Source: Phaeobacter piscinae
GTDB lineage: Bacteria; Pseudomonadota; Alphaproteobacteria; Rhodobacterales; Rhodobacteraceae
DNA: 64,000 nt
Assembly (NCBI RefSeq): GCF_002407245.1
Contig: NZ_CP010681.1
Coordinates: 3,038,001 to 3,102,000 of the forward strand
Reading direction: 5' to 3'
Each line of letters begins with the position of its first letter. Within the stretch, counting starts at the first letter, position 1. This document shows positions 1 through 13,428 of the stretch, in pieces. The position numbers and the translations under genes were made by a program. The notes beneath the pieces were generated by a model, which worked only from the letters and a program-made list of their open reading frames with translations, had not been told where the DNA came from and searched no databases.

Positions 1-236
1 ATCCTCGCAATGCGAGATGGCGCCGTATACGCCTGTTGGACCAGTGTGGCAAGGGGGTTTGAGGGCGCCACGATAAGCGGTGATCAAAATGCGAAAAGCG
101 CGCTGCTGGGCTTGGCTTTCCTAGCGCCATGCGCGGCAGGAAAAAGGCCGCAACGGCTGCTAACCCGTAGGGTGTTGCGATTTCCGGAGGGAACTCAACA
201 GCGCAATAGAACCGCGAAAATCCGCATTCTGACACC

Positions 237-258
237 CGTCAATACTTTCACATGTGAA
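237..258 (-). promoter_or_regulatory. possible promoter/operator upstream of the next minus-strand operon
   Basis: Bases 1-377 hold no convincing gene. Within them lies a perfect 12-bp palindrome (TTCACATGTGAA, 247-258), followed on the minus strand by a -35-like TTGACG (242-237). In this gene order the S10 ribosomal operon usually follows tuf1, so this could be its control region. I see no clear -10 box, and the downstream gene is outside the window, so the call is weak. Confidence 0.25.
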
Positions 259-382
259 GTTTCGGCGTGGGCAACTTCAGCTCAACTGACCACAGCGAAG
301 CAACCTAACAACCATCGTGTAAGCGCAACACACCATTCACTTTTCCCAAATATTACGGAACGCGATGCAGAGCCTCGCATAG

Positions 383-413
383 AAAAAAGGCCGCCCCAGT
401 TGGAGCGGCCTTT
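383..413 (-). terminator. intrinsic terminator of tuf1 / str operon
   Basis: A 9-bp stem (AAAGGCCGC / GCGGCCTTT, loop 395-404) is followed on the minus strand by a run of Ts, which is a textbook rho-independent terminator. It lies about 90 bases past the tuf1 stop. The same element is present after tuf2. Confidence 0.9.
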
Positions 414-502
414 CTATCATCTCACCTGAGTGGCCCTCGGCAGTTTTCCCGAAGGAAAACCGCCTGCCGCCACAGGCCAGAGTTTCCGTTGGAAACTCGA
501 CC

Positions 503-1678
503 TTACTCAGTGATTTTCGACACAACGCCGGCGCCGACGGTGCGGCCGCCTTCGCGGATCGCGAAGCGCAGGCCCTGCTCCATCGCGATCGGTGCGATCA
601 GTTCAACGTCGAACTTCAGGTTGTCGCCCGGCATAACCATCTCGGTGCCCTCAGGCAGGGTCACGGTGCCGGTCACGTCGGTGGTGCGGAAGTAGAACTG
701 CGGACGGTAGTTCGCGAAGAACGGGGTGTGACGACCACCTTCTTCTTTGGTGAGGATATAGGCCTCAGCTTCGAACTTGGTGTGCGGCTTCACGGAACCC
801 GGCTTACACAGAACCTGACCACGCTCAACGCCGTCACGGTCGACACCACGCAGCAGCGCGCCGATGTTGTCGCCGGCTTCACCACGATCCAGCAGCTTGC
901 GGAACATTTCCACACCGGTACAGGTGGTGGTGGAGGTGTCACGGATACCAACGATTTCGATCGAGTCGCCAACGTTGATCACGCCGCGCTCAACACGACC
1001 GGTCACAACGGTACCACGACCGGAGATCGAGAACACGTCTTCGATCGGCATCAGGAACGGCTGGTCAACAGCACGCTCAGGGGTGTCGATGTAATCGTCA
1101 ACAGCCGCCATCAGCTCCTTGATTTTCTCTTCGCCGATTTCAGGCTTGTTGCCTTCCATCGCCGCCAGAGCGGACCCTGCGATGATCGGGATATCGTCGC
1201 CGGGGTAGTCGTAGGACGACAGCAGCTCGCGGATTTCCATTTCGACCAGCTCCAGGAGCTCTTCGTCGTCAACCTGGTCCACTTTGTTCATGAACACGAC
1301 CATCTTCGGGATGCCAACCTGGCGGCCCAGCAGGATGTGCTCGCGGGTCTGCGGCATCGGGCCGTCAGCAGCGTTCACAACCAGGATCGCGCCGTCCATC
1401 TGCGCCGCACCGGTGATCATGTTCTTCACATAGTCAGCGTGGCCGGGGCAGTCGACGTGGGCGTAGTGACGGCCTTCGGTCTCATATTCCACGTGCGCGG
1501 TGGAGATGGTGATCCCGCGCGCTTTCTCTTCAGGTGCGCCGTCGATCTGGTCGTAGGCTTTGAAGTCACCAAAATACTTGGTGATCGCTGCGGTCAGCGT
1601 GGTCTTGCCGTGGTCAACGTGGCCGATGGTGCCGATGTTGACGTGCGGTTTTGTACGTTCAAACTTTTCCTTAGCCAT
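503..1678 (-). CDS. tuf: elongation factor Tu (copy 1)
   Basis: EF-Tu is the GTPase that carries aminoacyl-tRNA to the ribosomal A site. The 391-residue protein is full length. It shows the P-loop [10 protein letters not shown] near residues 18-27, the switch II motif DCPGHADYV, the guanine-recognition motif NKVD and both C-terminal beta-barrel domains ending in [10 protein letters not shown]. An AGGAGG ribosome-binding site lies 7 bases before the ATG. It is the last gene of the str operon, 66 bases after fusA, and is followed by two small hairpins and a strong terminator. Its protein is identical by eye to the tuf2 product encoded about 25.7 kb away. Confidence 0.98.
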   Translation of the reverse strand: MAKEKFERTKPHVNIGTIGHVDHGKTTLTAAITKYFGDFKAYDQIDGAPEEKARGITISTAHVEYETEGRHYAHVDCPGHADYVKNMITGAAQMDGAILVVNAADGPMPQTREHILLGRQVGIPKMVVFMNKVDQVDDEELLELVEMEIRELLSSYDYPGDDIPIIAGSALAAMEGNKPEIGEEKIKELMAAVDDYIDTPERAVDQPFLMPIEDVFSISGRGTVVTGRVERGVINVGDSIEIVGIRDTSTTTCTGVEMFRKLLDRGEAGDNIGALLRGVDRDGVERGQVLCKPGSVKPHTKFEAEAYILTKEEGGRHTPFFANYRPQFYFRTTDVTGTVTLPEGTEMVMPGDNLKFDVELIAPIAMEQGLRFAIREGGRTVGAGVVSKITE

Positions 1679-1744
1679 GAGAGGCCTCCTTTTCGTGTTG
1701 AGAAGGGCACGCGCCGTGGCGCGAACCCCTCAATATCTGTTCGC

Positions 1745-3865
1745 TTATGCGAATTTTGCCTGGATCTCGTCAGAGATGTTCTGCGGAACCGGATCGTAGT
1801 GATCGAACTGCATGGTGAACTGGGCGCGGCCCGAGCTCATCGAACGCAGGGTGTTGATGTAGCCGAACATGTTCGCCAGCGGCACAAATGCGTCGATCGC
1901 AATTGCGTTGCCGCGGGGCTCCTGGCCGGTCACCTGACCACGACGCGAGGTCAAATCGCCGATGATGCCACCGGTGTAATCCTCAGGTGTGATAACTTCC
2001 ACCTTCATGATCGGTTCCAGCATCTTGGCGCCAGCTTTGCGCATGCCTTCACGCATACACATACGTGCTGCGATTTCGAAGGCCAGAACGCTGGAGTCAA
2101 CGTCGTGGAACTTACCGTCGATCAGAGCAACCTTGAAGTCGATCACGGGGAAGCCAGCCAGCGGGCCGCTATCCATGACGGACTGGACGCCCTTTTCAAC
2201 ACCCGGGATGTATTCCTTCGGAACCGCACCACCAACGATGCGGGATTCGAAGGAATAACCTTCGCCAGGCTCTGTCGGCGAGATGATCATCTTCACTTCA
2301 GCGAACTGACCCGAACCACCCGACTGTTTCTTGTGGGTGTAGGTGTGTTCGACTTCGTGACCGATGGTCTCACGGTAAGCAACCTGCGGCGCACCGATGT
2401 TGGCTTCGACCTTGAATTCACGCTTCAGACGGTCAACCAGGATGTCCAGGTGAAGTTCGCCCATGCCCTTCATGATGGTCTGACCAGACTCGATGTCGGT
2501 CTCCACGCGGAAGGACGGATCTTCGGCAGCAAGACGCTGCAGACCCTGGGACATTTTCTCCTGGTCGGCCTTGGTTTTCGGCTCAACCGCGATCTCGATC
2601 ACCGGATCGGGGAAGGTCATGGTTTCCAGAACAACAGGATCGTTGACGGCGCAAAGCGTGTCACCGGTTGTGGTGTCTTTCAGACCTGCCAGCGCGATGA
2701 TGTCGCCCGCAAAGGCTTCCGTGATTTCCTCACGGTCATTGGAGTGCATCATCATCATCCGGCCAACGCGCTCTTTACGACCTTTGGTCGAGTTCAGCAA
2801 CGTGTCGCCCTTGTTCAGCACACCGGAGTAGATCCGGGTGAAGGTCAGCGAGCCAACAAAGGGGTCGTTCATGATTTTGAACGCCAGCCCCGAGAACGCC
2901 ATGTCGTCGTCCGCACGGCGGGCAATATCACGGGTTTCGGTTTCATCACCGGGCTTAAAGCCCATGTAATCGACAACATCCAGCGGGCTGGGCAGATAGT
3001 CGATGACAGCGTTGAGCAGCGGCTGAACACCCTTGTTCTTGAACGCGGAACCACCCAGAACCGGAACAAAAGCCAGCTCCAGAGTCCCTTTGCGCAGCAG
3101 CGCGCGCAGGGTAGCGACGTCCGGCTCAGCACCGTCCATCAGGTAGTTTTCCATCGCAGCGTCGTCCATTTCGACGGCCGCTTCGATCATCTTACCGCGC
3201 CATTCGTCGGCCATGTCTTTCAGGCTGTCACGGATCGGTGCTTTGATCCACGACGCGCCAAGGTCTTCACCCTGCCACAGCCATTCTTCCATGTTGACCA
3301 GATCAACCAGGCCTTCCAGCTCGGTCTCTGCGCCGATCGGGATACCAACCGGAACCGCGCGGGCGCCAGTACGGTCTTCGATCATGTTGACGCAGTTGAA
3401 GAAGTCAGCGCCGATTTTGTCCATCTTGTTGACGAACACCATACGCGGAACCTTGTAGCGGTCAGCCTGACGCCACACGGTTTCGGTCTGGGGTTCAACA
3501 CCAGCGTTGGCGTCCAGAACGCAGACAGCACCGTCGAGAACCGCCAGCGAACGCTCAACTTCAATGGTGAAGTCAACGTGGCCGGGGGTGTCGATGATGT
3601 TCAGGCGGTGCTTGGGCGAGTCAGCAGTTTCACCGTCTTCGGTGCGTTCCCAGAACGTGGTGGTCGCAGCCGAGGTGATGGTGATGCCGCGTTCCTGCTC
3701 CTGCTCCATCCAGTCCATGGTGGCTGCACCATCGTGCACCTCACCAATATTGTGGGATTTGCCGGTGTAATACAGGATGCGCTCGGAGCAGGTGGTTTTA
3801 CCTGCATCGATGTGCGCCATGATACCGAAGTTACGGTATAGTTCGAGCGGATATTCGCGTGCCAT
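1745..3865 (-). CDS. fusA: elongation factor G
   Basis: EF-G is the ribosomal translocase GTPase, which also helps recycle ribosomes. The 706-residue product has the N-terminal P-loop AHIDAGKTT (about residues 17-25), the switch motif RGITITSAA, the DTPGHVDF motif, NKMDK for guanine binding and the usual domains II-V ending in [15 protein letters not shown] sequence. The start [14 protein letters not shown] agrees with the family. It sits in the order rpsL-rpsG-fusA-tuf, 18 bases after rpsG. Nothing looks truncated. Confidence 0.98.
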   Translation of the reverse strand: MAREYPLELYRNFGIMAHIDAGKTTCSERILYYTGKSHNIGEVHDGAATMDWMEQEQERGITITSAATTTFWERTEDGETADSPKHRLNIIDTPGHVDFTIEVERSLAVLDGAVCVLDANAGVEPQTETVWRQADRYKVPRMVFVNKMDKIGADFFNCVNMIEDRTGARAVPVGIPIGAETELEGLVDLVNMEEWLWQGEDLGASWIKAPIRDSLKDMADEWRGKMIEAAVEMDDAAMENYLMDGAEPDVATLRALLRKGTLELAFVPVLGGSAFKNKGVQPLLNAVIDYLPSPLDVVDYMGFKPGDETETRDIARRADDDMAFSGLAFKIMNDPFVGSLTFTRIYSGVLNKGDTLLNSTKGRKERVGRMMMMHSNDREEITEAFAGDIIALAGLKDTTTGDTLCAVNDPVVLETMTFPDPVIEIAVEPKTKADQEKMSQGLQRLAAEDPSFRVETDIESGQTIMKGMGELHLDILVDRLKREFKVEANIGAPQVAYRETIGHEVEHTYTHKKQSGGSGQFAEVKMIISPTEPGEGYSFESRIVGGAVPKEYIPGVEKGVQSVMDSGPLAGFPVIDFKVALIDGKFHDVDSSVLAFEIAARMCMREGMRKAGAKMLEPIMKVEVITPEDYTGGIIGDLTSRRGQVTGQEPRGNAIAIDAFVPLANMFGYINTLRSMSSGRAQFTMQFDHYDPVPQNISDEIQAKFA

Positions 3866-3883
3866 AGGTTTGGGTCCCCTAGC

Positions 3884-4354
<471 letters not shown>

Positions 4355-4369
4355 TTATCAATATCCTTC

Positions 4370-4741
4370 TTACTTAGGACGCTTCGCGCCGTACTTGGAG
4401 CGGCGTTGCTTACGGTCTTTGACGCCCTGGGTATCCAGAACACCACGCAGGATGTGGTAACGGACACCGGGAAGGTCTTTTACACGGCCGCCACGGATCA
4501 GAACCACGGAGTGCTCCTGAAGGTTGTGGCTTTCACCCGGGATGTAGGAGATCACTTCGAAACCGTTGGTCAGGCGAACCTTCGCAACTTTCCGCATAGC
4601 GGAGTTCGGTTTCTTTGGTGTGGTGGTATACACACGGGTGCAGACGCCGCGCTTTTGCGGGCACTGTTCCAGGTGCATGGACTTAGAGCGTTTTACTTTC
4701 GGCTGCCGCGGCTTGCGGATCAGCTGTTGGATCGTTGGCAT
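4370..4741 (-). CDS. rpsL: 30S ribosomal protein S12
   Basis: S12 forms part of the decoding centre and is the classical site of streptomycin resistance. The 123-residue protein starts [12 protein letters not shown] and carries the conserved loops [17 protein letters not shown] (containing the Lys-43 region, unmutated KKPNS) and [13 protein letters not shown]. It is the first gene of the str operon, with a leader of about 225 bases from the promoter proposed at 4973-5001. Confidence 0.98.
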   Translation of the reverse strand: MPTIQQLIRKPRQPKVKRSKSMHLEQCPQKRGVCTRVYTTTPKKPNSAMRKVAKVRLTNGFEVISYIPGESHNLQEHSVVLIRGGRVKDLPGVRYHILRGVLDTQGVKDRKQRRSKYGAKRPK

Positions 4742-4972
4742 TCCGGTTCTTTCCCCGTCTCAACAACACATGTGTCATGCACGTCCTTGAACGTACGGCT
4801 AAATTCGTCGCACTTACGCGTCCGCAAGCGCAAAAACCGCAATCGTTTCCATTCCGAGGTAAACGACGCGGTGGGTTTACAGAGGATCCGCACAAATAGG
4901 CGCGCGAGATCTTGGGCCACTTAGATTTTGATATCGGCTTTTGGGGCGACCCCCGGGTGCCGGATAGGCGGG

Positions 4973-5001
4973 CGTATATGGGGAGTCGCGGGGGATGTCA
5001 A
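4973..5001 (-). promoter_or_regulatory. sigma70-type promoter of the str operon (rpsL)
   Basis: On the minus strand TTGACA (5001-4996) and TATACG (4978-4973) are separated by exactly 17 bases, close to consensus. The spacer is C-rich (CCCCCGC...TCCCC) and resembles the spacer of the promoter-like sequence before rplK. Bases 4742-5155 contain no other feature I can support besides this promoter and the rpsL leader. Confidence 0.65.
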
Positions 5002-5155
5002 CAGCGGCCCCGGCGCGCACGACACCGACAGACATGACCAACGCCGGGTCGAGACCGGTGCGAGCGCCTTGCTTGTTTGTGCAACCAGCGCGGTGCATAG
5101 TCCCATGCAACCAGTCGGCCCAAATCAGAGGCCGTGGATGTGAGGGTGTACCGCG

Positions 5156-5932
5156 ATGCAGGTCATAGGTCTATGCCGGTTTTCCTACCCGGCCATCGGC
5201 GGCTTTCAGGTGGAACATGACAGTCTGGAGGCGCGGATCGCCTATCTCTATGCAGAGGCGCGCCTGGAGGAGCGGTTTCAGCTGATGGAGCGGGTCGCCC
5301 TGCCCTGCCTGCGCGCCCAGACCGATCCGGATTTCACGCTGGTGATTGTCATCGGCGACAGCCTGCCCGCGGTACATGTCGCGCGACTGCGCGCGTTGAC
5401 AGCGGATATGCCGCAGGTGCAGATCCGCGCCCTGCCCCCTGGCCCGCACCGGAAGGTGATGAAACAGGTGCTGAATGACGCCCGCCATGATTCCCGTGCC
5501 CCCTGTTTGCAGTTTCGCCATGATGACGATGATGCGGTGTCAGTCGATTTTGTTGAACGGCTGCGACAGACCGCTCAGGACTGCCAGCTGCTGATCGCCC
5601 GTAACCAAACCCTCGCAATTGATTTCTGCAAGGGGTTCACCGCCCGGTTCCAGCCGGATGGGATTTATGCAGCTGAGGTTCACCGCCCCTATTTTGTTGC
5701 CGCAATGGGGATGTATGTGGCGGGGGGCTGCGGACAGAGCATCATGAACTTCGCCCACCACAAGATTGCCCGTTTCATGCCCAGCATCACGATCCCGGAT
5801 GCGCCAATGTTCGTGCGTACACTCAATGCCTCCAATGATTCCCGACAGAAGGGCGCCAAGGAGCCTGAGTTGACCCGTCTTACCCCGGAGCAAGAGGGCG
5901 AATTCGAGGCGCGCTTTGCGATCACGAGGTAA
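5156..5932 (+). CDS. putative rhamnosyltransferase-family glycosyltransferase (PF11316-like), paralogue A
   Basis: The 258-residue protein resembles the roseobacter 'putative rhamnosyl transferase' family, GT-A-like proteins presumably acting on surface polysaccharide. It shows the acidic metal-binding motif FRHDDDDAVSVDF (about residues 121-133), preceded by LVIVIGDSLP, where a nucleotide-sugar fold begins. The gene at 6838-7662 is a paralogue with FRLDDDDAVDLDY. The ATG follows a GC-rich leader and the ORF ends 6 bases before the convergent EamA transporter. Sugar donor and acceptor are unknown; rhamnose is only the family label. Confidence 0.7.
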   Translation: MQVIGLCRFSYPAIGGFQVEHDSLEARIAYLYAEARLEERFQLMERVALPCLRAQTDPDFTLVIVIGDSLPAVHVARLRALTADMPQVQIRALPPGPHRKVMKQVLNDARHDSRAPCLQFRHDDDDAVSVDFVERLRQTAQDCQLLIARNQTLAIDFCKGFTARFQPDGIYAAEVHRPYFVAAMGMYVAGGCGQSIMNFAHHKIARFMPSITIPDAPMFVRTLNASNDSRQKGAKEPELTRLTPEQEGEFEARFAITR

Positions 5933-5938
5933 GCCGCG

Positions 5939-6841
5939 TTATTCCGGTGGCGACAGGTCAGGCACGGCGGCACGGCGCGGGCGCTCACGCAACAGGCTGA
6001 AAACGCCCGCAGCGACGACAATGGCCGCCCCGATAAGGGTGAGCGTATCAGGCCAGCTGTCAAACATCAGCCACCCCAAGAGCAGCGCCCAAAGCAGGCC
6101 CGTGTAGCGAAACGGCGAGACCGCCGCCACGTCCCCCACCCGCATCACCATCACTGAAAACAGATAGCCGACAAAGATGCAGCCCGCTGCCAATAGCAGG
6201 ATCAGCGTGGTCGGCAGGGTCAGCGGCTGCCATGTCTCCTGTAGGCCAAGCCCGAGGCCAAACACCAACACCGACACAGCCGCCATCAATGTAACCGTCA
6301 GCGACGGCACCGCCGCCGACATGCGCCGGGTAAAGAGATCACGGGCCGTTACGCAGAGAACAGCCGCAAGCGCATAGCCGGTGCCGGTATCAAATCCCTC
6401 AGTGCCGGGGCGCACGATCAGCAACATGCCGAGGAACCCCGCACCGATGGCTGTGGCCCGTCGCCAGCCGACCTGCTCTCCGAACAGCAGCACGGCCGCC
6501 AGCGTCACCGTCAGCGGCAGCATCTGCAAAATGGCTGTCACATTTGCGATCGGCAGGGTTAGCAGTGCGCTGAGAAAGAAATAGGTGGTGGCAATCTCAG
6601 CAAGGCTGCGCCCGGCAACCAGGGCCCAGTCGCGCCGCGTCAGAGACAGACGCAGGCCGCCATAACTCCGCGCCAGCGCATAAATCAGCAGGCTGACCGC
6701 AACACCGCGCACCACAAGGATCTGCGAAAGCGGCAGGCTTTGCCCGGCAAGTTTGACCATCCCGTCATTAAGGGTGAAGCCAGCCATACTGCCCACCATC
6801 AACAGCGCGCCCAGCTGATTGCCTGTCAGCCGAGAGATCAC
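5939..6841 (-). CDS. EamA/DMT-family permease
   Basis: A 300-residue integral membrane protein with about ten hydrophobic segments arranged as two EamA repeats. Examples are GALLMVGSMAGFTLNDGMVKL, first half, and AAVLCVTARDLFTRR, second half. Family members export metabolites, amino acids or nucleotide-linked compounds across the inner membrane; the substrate here is unknown. The start is GTG and overlaps the stop of the upstream glycosyltransferase by 4 bases, so the two are probably translationally coupled. The C-terminus is basic (RERPRRAA). Confidence 0.85.
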   Translation of the reverse strand: MISRLTGNQLGALLMVGSMAGFTLNDGMVKLAGQSLPLSQILVVRGVAVSLLIYALARSYGGLRLSLTRRDWALVAGRSLAEIATTYFFLSALLTLPIANVTAILQMLPLTVTLAAVLLFGEQVGWRRATAIGAGFLGMLLIVRPGTEGFDTGTGYALAAVLCVTARDLFTRRMSAAVPSLTVTLMAAVSVLVFGLGLGLQETWQPLTLPTTLILLLAAGCIFVGYLFSVMVMRVGDVAAVSPFRYTGLLWALLLGWLMFDSWPDTLTLIGAAIVVAAGVFSLLRERPRRAAVPDLSPPE

Positions 6842-7662
6842 GGCAACACGTCCCGGAGTTGATCGGGGGTCAGGGCGAAATGGCGATCCAGCGCTGTGGT
6901 AATTTCTGCTTCGGACATCTTATGTGTGATCCCCATTTGCGCCGGGCGGGATTTGTTGTCGCCATGAATGGTGCGCAGGAAGCCAGGCGTCGAGATGTCA
7001 GAATACGTGTTCCAATGCTGCGCGTAGCGGCGGTGATTATACCGATATGGATTGTCGCGATACTCAACTGGCGCCACAAGCGCCGCCCCCACCGACAAAG
7101 GCGCCTTCTCACAGGCGTCAAAAATGTCATCCGTCGCACCATCCGGCCCCTGCGTGCGCCGCAGGTAAAGGCCGCGGTTGTTGGCTAGGATAAAAGGCGT
7201 ATCGCCGCTCTGCAGAGGGATCAATCCCATCGCAAGGCGGCGATTGCGGGCGACATAGTCCAGATCCACCGCATCGTCATCATCCAGCCGGAACATCAGC
7301 CGATGCGTCGCACCATCAAGCGGAACCGCGTTATAACCCTGCTTCAGCATTCGATAATGGGCACCGGGGCCGACGGGCATCAGGGTGATATTGGAAGCAG
7401 GTTCCAGCAGACGCGCAAGGCGCTCCAGATAGATCTCCGGCATATCCTCAGCGGTGAGGACGATCAGATGAAACCCCTGATCGCTCTGCCGCAACAGGGA
7501 CCGCAGACACAGGCGTTCGAACACCCGAAACCGCAGCTCCATCCGCTCTGGTGCAAAGAGATGGGCAGCAGTGTCCTCAAGGGTCGCGAACCGTTCGGAA
7601 TAATAGGTCGGGGTCAGCACGGAAAAGCGCACAAGGCCGACAATGCTGAGTTTGATATCCAT
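6838..7662 (-). CDS. putative rhamnosyltransferase-family glycosyltransferase, paralogue B
   Basis: This is a paralogue of the gene at 5156-5932. It shares the opening VGLVRFSVLTPTYY / GLCRFSYP type of start, the LIVLTAEDMPEIYLERL segment and the acidic motif FRLDDDDAVDLDY. I place the start at ATG 7662 (MDIKLSIVGLVRF), because the 22 residues upstream in the open frame look non-coding; the protein is then 274 residues. The following EamA gene overlaps it by 4 bases (GTGA). A glycosyltransferase coupled to an exporter-type permease suggests surface glycan work, but that is inference. Confidence 0.65.
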   Translation of the reverse strand: MDIKLSIVGLVRFSVLTPTYYSERFATLEDTAAHLFAPERMELRFRVFERLCLRSLLRQSDQGFHLIVLTAEDMPEIYLERLARLLEPASNITLMPVGPGAHYRMLKQGYNAVPLDGATHRLMFRLDDDDAVDLDYVARNRRLAMGLIPLQSGDTPFILANNRGLYLRRTQGPDGATDDIFDACEKAPLSVGAALVAPVEYRDNPYRYNHRRYAQHWNTYSDISTPGFLRTIHGDNKSRPAQMGITHKMSEAEITTALDRHFALTPDQLRDVLP

Positions 7663-7811
7663 ATCCAAGCGCCCCCAATCGCAGCCCGGACGGACCGGGC
7701 GGTGTTGAGCGCAAAAGATCATTCCCAAGGCTCGTTGGAAAGATCATAAATCGCCCCGCCCCGAGACAGCGCGGTCGGCCCGCAACCGAAGCCGCTGCAC
7801 CGAAAACCGTG

Positions 7812-7919
7812 ATGTCCGCAAATCGCGTTGGTCCGCTTCGAGCCCATTTTACCGATGCTGCGGATCGCTCGAATGTCCACTTTTTTGGAAAGAGCCAAAC
7901 CGAGCGACGAGAGCGTTGA
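7812..7919 (+). other. short ORF / possible degraded dispersed sequence
   Basis: Bases 7812-7919 form a 35-codon ORF (MSANRVGPLRAHFTDAADR...). It has no clear ribosome-binding site and sits 46 bases before the hydrolase start. It gives me the impression of sequence fragments scattered through roseobacter genomes, but I cannot confirm that. It may be non-coding. Confidence 0.2.
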
Positions 7920-7965
7920 AAATTGTCAAAAATTTCTAGAGCCTTGGCGTTGAAGGAGACTCAGA

Positions 7966-8982
7966 ATGGCAGTTTGCGGCTACAGATCCGGTGTAATTAA
8001 GGACGCGTCACGATCCAACTGGCATAACAATTCTGAACGCCCAATCGCATGGTCAGCATGGTACCCAATTGAGGATTTAGAGAGCGGTGAGCAGACTTCA
8101 GGACAGTTTTTTGAGCTTGGCGATGTTAAATTAGATGCCGCACTGACAACCAGAAAAAGACTGCCGGTCGTACTTCTATCCCATGGCACTGGCGGCACAG
8201 CCGAGAGCCTCGGATGGCTGGCGCGAGCACTTGCAGGTGAAGGCTATGTGGTCTTGGGGGCAAATCACCACGGCAACACCGGTTTGGAACCATATCTCGC
8301 CGAGGGCTTTCTGTGCTGGTGGGAACGAGCGACAGACTTGTCCGTGATGCTATCGTCACTTGGGACGAGCGGTTTCTTTGCTGACAGGTTAGACTTCGAT
8401 CAGGTTTCAGCGGTTGGTTTTTCTCTTGGGGGCTATACGGTTATGGCACTTGCAGGTGCCCAAACCAGTCTGGAAGAGTTTGAGGGCTGGCGCAGCGCGA
8501 ACGGGATTTCTGAAGGCGGCCCGAAAGAGTTTCCAAATGCGGCGGACAGCATTTCCACACTGACGGAAACGTCAGATGCCTTTCGCCGGTCTTGGGCCGA
8601 GCACGGACGTGACCGTTCCGACAATCGGATAAAGTCGGTGGTTGCGATTGCTCCGGCACTACCGATCCGATCCTTCACTCCACAATCAGTCGCCGAAATT
8701 GAGCTACCCGTCGTAATCCTGACTGGAGGAGCGGACAACGAAGCACCGTCAGAGCATTGTGGCGACTGGCTAGTTTCGCAAAATGCCCGGTTTCAACGTC
8801 ATGACCTAGGCAAACAAGTGGGCCATTACACTTTCCTAGATTTCCCCTCGGACAAGTCCCTCGTTGGAAAAGCACATATCTTTTCCGATCATGACAGCGT
8901 TGATCGTAACCAAGTGCATGAACAGGCCGCAGAAATCGTAATGCAAAGTCTAGCGGCATCTGAAAGCAAAGGTAGTGACTGA
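7966..8982 (+). CDS. dienelactone-hydrolase-like alpha/beta hydrolase
   Basis: The 338-residue protein has an alpha/beta-hydrolase core. LPVVLLSHGTGG (about residues 66-77) forms the oxyanion region, the nucleophile elbow is GFSLGG with Ser153, VVILTGGADNEAP should carry the acidic residue, and a late HYTF His is a plausible triad member. The 'platelet-activating factor acetylhydrolase / dienelactone hydrolase' group fits best; the substrate is unknown. A good AAGGAG site precedes the ATG. Codon use and base composition look visibly more AT-rich than the flanking ribosomal and RNA polymerase genes, which suggests later arrival. It sits alone, convergent with rpoC. Confidence 0.75.
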   Translation: MAVCGYRSGVIKDASRSNWHNNSERPIAWSAWYPIEDLESGEQTSGQFFELGDVKLDAALTTRKRLPVVLLSHGTGGTAESLGWLARALAGEGYVVLGANHHGNTGLEPYLAEGFLCWWERATDLSVMLSSLGTSGFFADRLDFDQVSAVGFSLGGYTVMALAGAQTSLEEFEGWRSANGISEGGPKEFPNAADSISTLTETSDAFRRSWAEHGRDRSDNRIKSVVAIAPALPIRSFTPQSVAEIELPVVILTGGADNEAPSEHCGDWLVSQNARFQRHDLGKQVGHYTFLDFPSDKSLVGKAHIFSDHDSVDRNQVHEQAAEIVMQSLAASESKGSD

Positions 8983-9081
8983 CGATACTTGAGCGCGGAA
9001 GCAGCCCTTGGCGCAGCTGCAGCGAAAGTCGGCAAGGTCCCGGGAGCGGGCCATCATGGTTTGCGGACACCTCCAAACAAA

Positions 9082-9112
9082 AGCCCCCCGCAACATCGGT
9101 TGCGAGGGGCTG
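9082..9112 (-). terminator. rpoC terminator
   Basis: A long inverted repeat (AGCCCCTCGCAA / TTGCGGGGGGCT on the minus strand) is followed by TTTTGTTT, 24 bases past the rpoC stop. The loop is 6 bases. Because the plus side is also T-containing (TGTTTTC), it may act for the convergent hydrolase gene as well. Confidence 0.85.
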
Positions 9113-9135
9113 TTTTCATTTCAGATCAGCGTGGA

Positions 9136-13377
<4,242 letters not shown>

Positions 13378-13428
13378 TTTGATACCTCAAATTCGTGCAG
13401 AAAGGAGAGAAAGCAAGGGCCGAGGCCC

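Larger units (their letters stand above)
378..1678. repeat. tuf repeat, copy 1 (gene plus 3' UTR and terminator)
   Basis: This stretch is repeated almost exactly at 26114-27415. The match covers the whole tuf coding region, two small 3'-UTR hairpins (443-460 and 480-498) and the terminator. I see five single-base differences in the coding part, all synonymous, and one short divergent patch at 427-440. Identity stops abruptly just upstream of the start codon. The pattern fits gene conversion between duplicate tuf genes. Confidence 0.95.

Noticed and set aside
10..429. 139-codon plus-strand open frame at the left edge
   Set aside because: It reads through the tuf1 terminator and shows no protein-like pattern.
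728..3841. 1037-codon plus-strand open frame opposite tuf1 and fusA
   Set aside because: It is a shadow of the real minus-strand genes, produced by high-GC codon bias. It is rich in His/Asp/Val/Arg without any domain and spans the boundary of two known genes.
4877..5110. Overlapping minus-strand frames in the rpsL upstream region
   Set aside because: They cover the proposed str promoter and leader, and their composition looks non-coding.
6838..7662. Possible inverted repeat or transposon formed by the two rhamnosyltransferase-like genes
   Set aside because: The similarity is at protein level only. I see no matching DNA ends, target duplication or transposase.
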